A model generated the notes under the pieces. That model worked only from the letters and a program-made list of their open reading frames with translations. It searched no databases and was not told where the DNA came from. From assembly GCA_021782675.1 (NCBI GenBank), contig JAJXUS010000074.1:1343-8232 (forward strand): a stretch of 6,890 nucleotides of DNA. Direction: 5' to 3'. Each line of letters starts with the position of its first letter. Position 1 is the stretch's first letter. This DNA comes from Acidobacteriota bacterium. GTDB lineage: Bacteria > Acidobacteriota > Terriglobia > Terriglobales > Acidobacteriaceae. The translations under genes and the position numbers were made by a program. Below are positions 5,525 to 6,890 of this stretch, in pieces.

Positions 5525-6444
5525 ACGGCGGTTGCAGACGGCGGCGGAAAATTCCGTCCCTTCGGCTTGCGCGTCAGCAGAAACAGGATGCCGCCGACGA
5601 TGATCAGCATCACAATCGCCGCCAGGCTCAGCACCCGCAGAATGGAGACGGTGTAGCGGCCCGCCGAGGGGTTATAGCTGCAGCAGTAGAGCAGAAACAG
5701 ATCGCTGACCGATCCGATGCGATGATTGGAGGCATCGACCATTGCCAGCCGCAGATCGCGCGGCTGATATTCAATCCCAGAGAAATATTTGGACAACCTG
5801 CCGTCGGGCGTCGCCACCATGATGATGCTGGAATGCGCGAACTGGTTTAGCTTGCCGTCCGGCCCCTTGATGCGAACGTAGTGAAAACCCGTGGCCTGCG
5901 ACAGTGCATCGATGGAAGGCTGCGCCGCGGTGAGAAAATGCACGCCGTTCGCTGCGCCAGGGTCGCCAAGCCACTGCAGGAACCGCTGCTTCTCGGCGGC
6001 GCCTTGTTGCGGCGTGTCCGCGGGATCGAAGCTCGTGATGACGACTTCGTAGTCTTTACCCGCTTTCAGGCCGGTCTGGCTCAGCGCCTCGGCAGCACCG
6101 TGCATCACCTGCGGGCACAGCAGGCCGCAACTGTAATACACCTCCGCCAGCAGCACGGGACGTTTGCCAAAATACTCACCCAGCCGCACCGGCTTTCCGG
6201 CCGAGTTTACAAACGGAGCGGAGAGGGGAAGCTGCCGGTTCAGGTTCTGGTCAATGCCGGCATGCTGCAGATACGACGGCAAGCCACGCTGCACGTTGCC
6301 CATCGAGGCGTTGCGGGCGCCGCCGTACTGGGCCAGGCAAATTGCCGGAAGGACGACCGTGGCCAGAAGTGTGCCAGCCCACACTGCCAGCCTGATGCGA
6401 ACAGGGCGGAGGGATCGAGGAATCATCACGGCTGTCTTCATCAT
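5521..6444 (-). CDS. SCO1/SenC family copper chaperone, C-terminally membrane-anchored
   Basis: A 307-aa protein. A signal sequence (Arg-rich 10-18, core about 19-37, possible cleavage after CLA, 38) exports the thioredoxin-fold domain (about 66-240) to the periplasm. The SCO copper site is visible: CGLLC (Cys106, Cys110; CxxxC) and His204 in FAHSS. Family phrases include PVLLAEVYYSC, VVITSFDPADTP (134-145) and ATPDGRLSKYFSG. A C-terminal transmembrane helix (about 268-290) followed by a basic tail anchors it. In the known family, SCO proteins deliver copper to, or reduce, the CuA site of cytochrome c oxidase subunit II. No oxidase genes are in this window, so the partner must be elsewhere. 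An extra Cys pair (254-255, LYCCSYNPSAGRYT) precedes the helix. The start is the first of two adjacent ATGs (6444), with AAGGAGG at 6460-6454, 9 nt upstream. The frame stays open upstream to 6618, but that overlaps the isocitrate dehydrogenase gene and is not family-like. Confidence 0.93.
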   Translation of the reverse strand: MMKTAVMIPRSLRPVRIRLAVWAGTLLATVVLPAICLAQYGGARNASMGNVQRGLPSYLQHAGIDQNLNRQLPLSAPFVNSAGKPVRLGEYFGKRPVLLAEVYYSCGLLCPQVMHGAAEALSQTGLKAGKDYEVVITSFDPADTPQQGAAEKQRFLQWLGDPGAANGVHFLTAAQPSIDALSQATGFHYVRIKGPDGKLNQFAHSSIIMVATPDGRLSKYFSGIEYQPRDLRLAMVDASNHRIGSVSDLFLLYCCSYNPSAGRYTVSILRVLSLAAIVMLIIVGGILFLLTRKPKGRNFPPPSATAV

Positions 6445-6459
6445 AGACCTCAGCCTCCT

Positions 6460-6476
6460 TTGCCGCTTGCTGGCAA
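6460..6476. promoter_or_regulatory. Inverted repeat TTGCC-N7-GGCAA in divergent spacer
   Basis: A perfect 5-bp inverted repeat with a 7-nt spacer, located in the 87-nt gap between the divergent SCO and isocitrate dehydrogenase genes. It touches the Shine-Dalgarno site of the SCO gene. It could bind a dimeric regulator, or form a hairpin in the SCO mRNA leader that affects ribosome access. A five-base arm can also occur by chance. Confidence 0.3.
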
Positions 6477-6479
6477 CTG

Positions 6480-6509
6480 TTGATAGCCTGAGAAGTCGGT
6501 CATTACGCT
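6480..6509 (+). promoter_or_regulatory. Candidate promoter for isocitrate dehydrogenase gene
   Basis: TTGATA (6480-6485) matches the -35 consensus at 5 of 6 positions. It is followed 18 nt later by a poor -10, TACGCT (6504-6509). The position fits: transcription would start just before the ribosome binding site. The -10 is weak, so this is tentative. Confidence 0.25.
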
Positions 6510-6531
6510 TTGCAACGGGAGAGAGCAGTCG

Positions 6532-6890
6532 ATGCAGGAAAGCTACAACGGCTCCGCGCTGCCGAAAGACGGGCAGCCCATCCAGTACGCCAATGGAAAA
6601 TACCAGGTTCCAGACCACCCCATCATCCCTTACATTGAAGGCGACGGCACCGGCCGCGACATCTGGCGCGCCTCGCAGCGGGTTTTTGATGCGGCGGTAA
6701 GCAAAGCCTATGGCGGCAAGCGATCGGTGAAGTGGTTTGAGATATTTGCCGGAGAAAAGGCGTTTCAGAAATATCAGAACTGGCTGCCGGACGATACCGT
6801 GAATGCGGCGCGCGATCTGCGCGTCTCCATTAAAGGACCGCTGACAACGCCGGTCGGTGGCGGCATCCGCTCGCTGAACGTAACGCTGCG
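6532..6890 (+). CDS. icd: Isocitrate dehydrogenase, N-terminal part (runs off window)
   Basis: The first 119 codons of isocitrate dehydrogenase, a cytoplasmic TCA-cycle enzyme that converts isocitrate to 2-oxoglutarate and CO2. The frame is intact to the window edge. It aligns well with E. coli Icd: [15 protein letters not shown] (30-44), GEK (74-76), and [19 protein letters not shown] (101-119), which carries substrate-site residues. Ser114 corresponds to E. coli Ser113, the substrate contact and AceK phosphorylation site; whether AceK exists here cannot be seen. The N-terminus suggests the E. coli-like NADP-dependent type, but the cofactor-specificity residues lie beyond the window. ATG 6532 is preceded by GGGAG at 6517-6521, 10 nt upstream. 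The gene is divergent from the SCO gene. Confidence 0.96.
   Translation, partial: MQESYNGSALPKDGQPIQYANGKYQVPDHPIIPYIEGDGTGRDIWRASQRVFDAAVSKAYGGKRSVKWFEIFAGEKAFQKYQNWLPDDTVNAARDLRVSIKGPLTTPVGGGIRSLNVTL

Noticed and set aside
6445..6618. 58-residue N-terminal extension of the SCO frame
   Set aside because: It overlaps the divergent isocitrate dehydrogenase start, has no ribosome binding site, and would bury the signal sequence that begins at 6444.

Overview
The window looks like ordinary chromosome from a GC-rich bacterium of the Acidobacteriota, probably class Terriglobia. That placement is an inference. It rests on the two glycine/threonine-rich lactonase-fold lipoproteins, the acidobacterial-type secreted protein at 4417-5301, and the low-complexity intergenic DNA at the left end, which resembles sequence I remember from that group. 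No rRNA, tRNA, CRISPR array, insertion sequence or phage gene is visible.

Layout, left to right: (1) 1-213 has no convincing gene and holds short direct repeats and three small inverted repeats. (2) 214-1449 and 1502-2662 are tandem paralogous lipoproteins, each predicted to fold as a seven-bladed beta-propeller. They share a Cys-rich N-terminal motif but have very different linkers; the first has 21 Gly-Thr pairs. (3) 2833-4263 is a type I-like glutamine synthetase with an N-terminal extension and no recognisable adenylylation site, closed by a strong hairpin terminator at 4289-4319. (4) 4417-5301 is a secreted protein of unknown function, followed 10 nt later by a small DUF3565 protein (5312-5524) with a Cys/His metal-site pattern. 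(5) On the minus strand, 5521-6444 encodes a SCO/SenC-type copper chaperone. Its stop codon shares a TTAA palindrome with the stop of the DUF3565 gene. (6) 6532 to the window edge is the first third of isocitrate dehydrogenase, divergent from the SCO gene across an 87-nt spacer.

The genes do not form one pathway. Glutamine synthetase (ammonium assimilation), isocitrate dehydrogenase (TCA cycle, supplier of 2-oxoglutarate) and the SCO protein (cytochrome oxidase CuA assembly) are core metabolism. The lipoproteins and the 4417 protein are cell-envelope or exported proteins of lineage-restricted type. I see no clearly new multi-gene system. The least explained items are the GT-repeat lipoprotein pair, the 4417/DUF3565 pair and the unusual regulatory residues of the glutamine synthetase.
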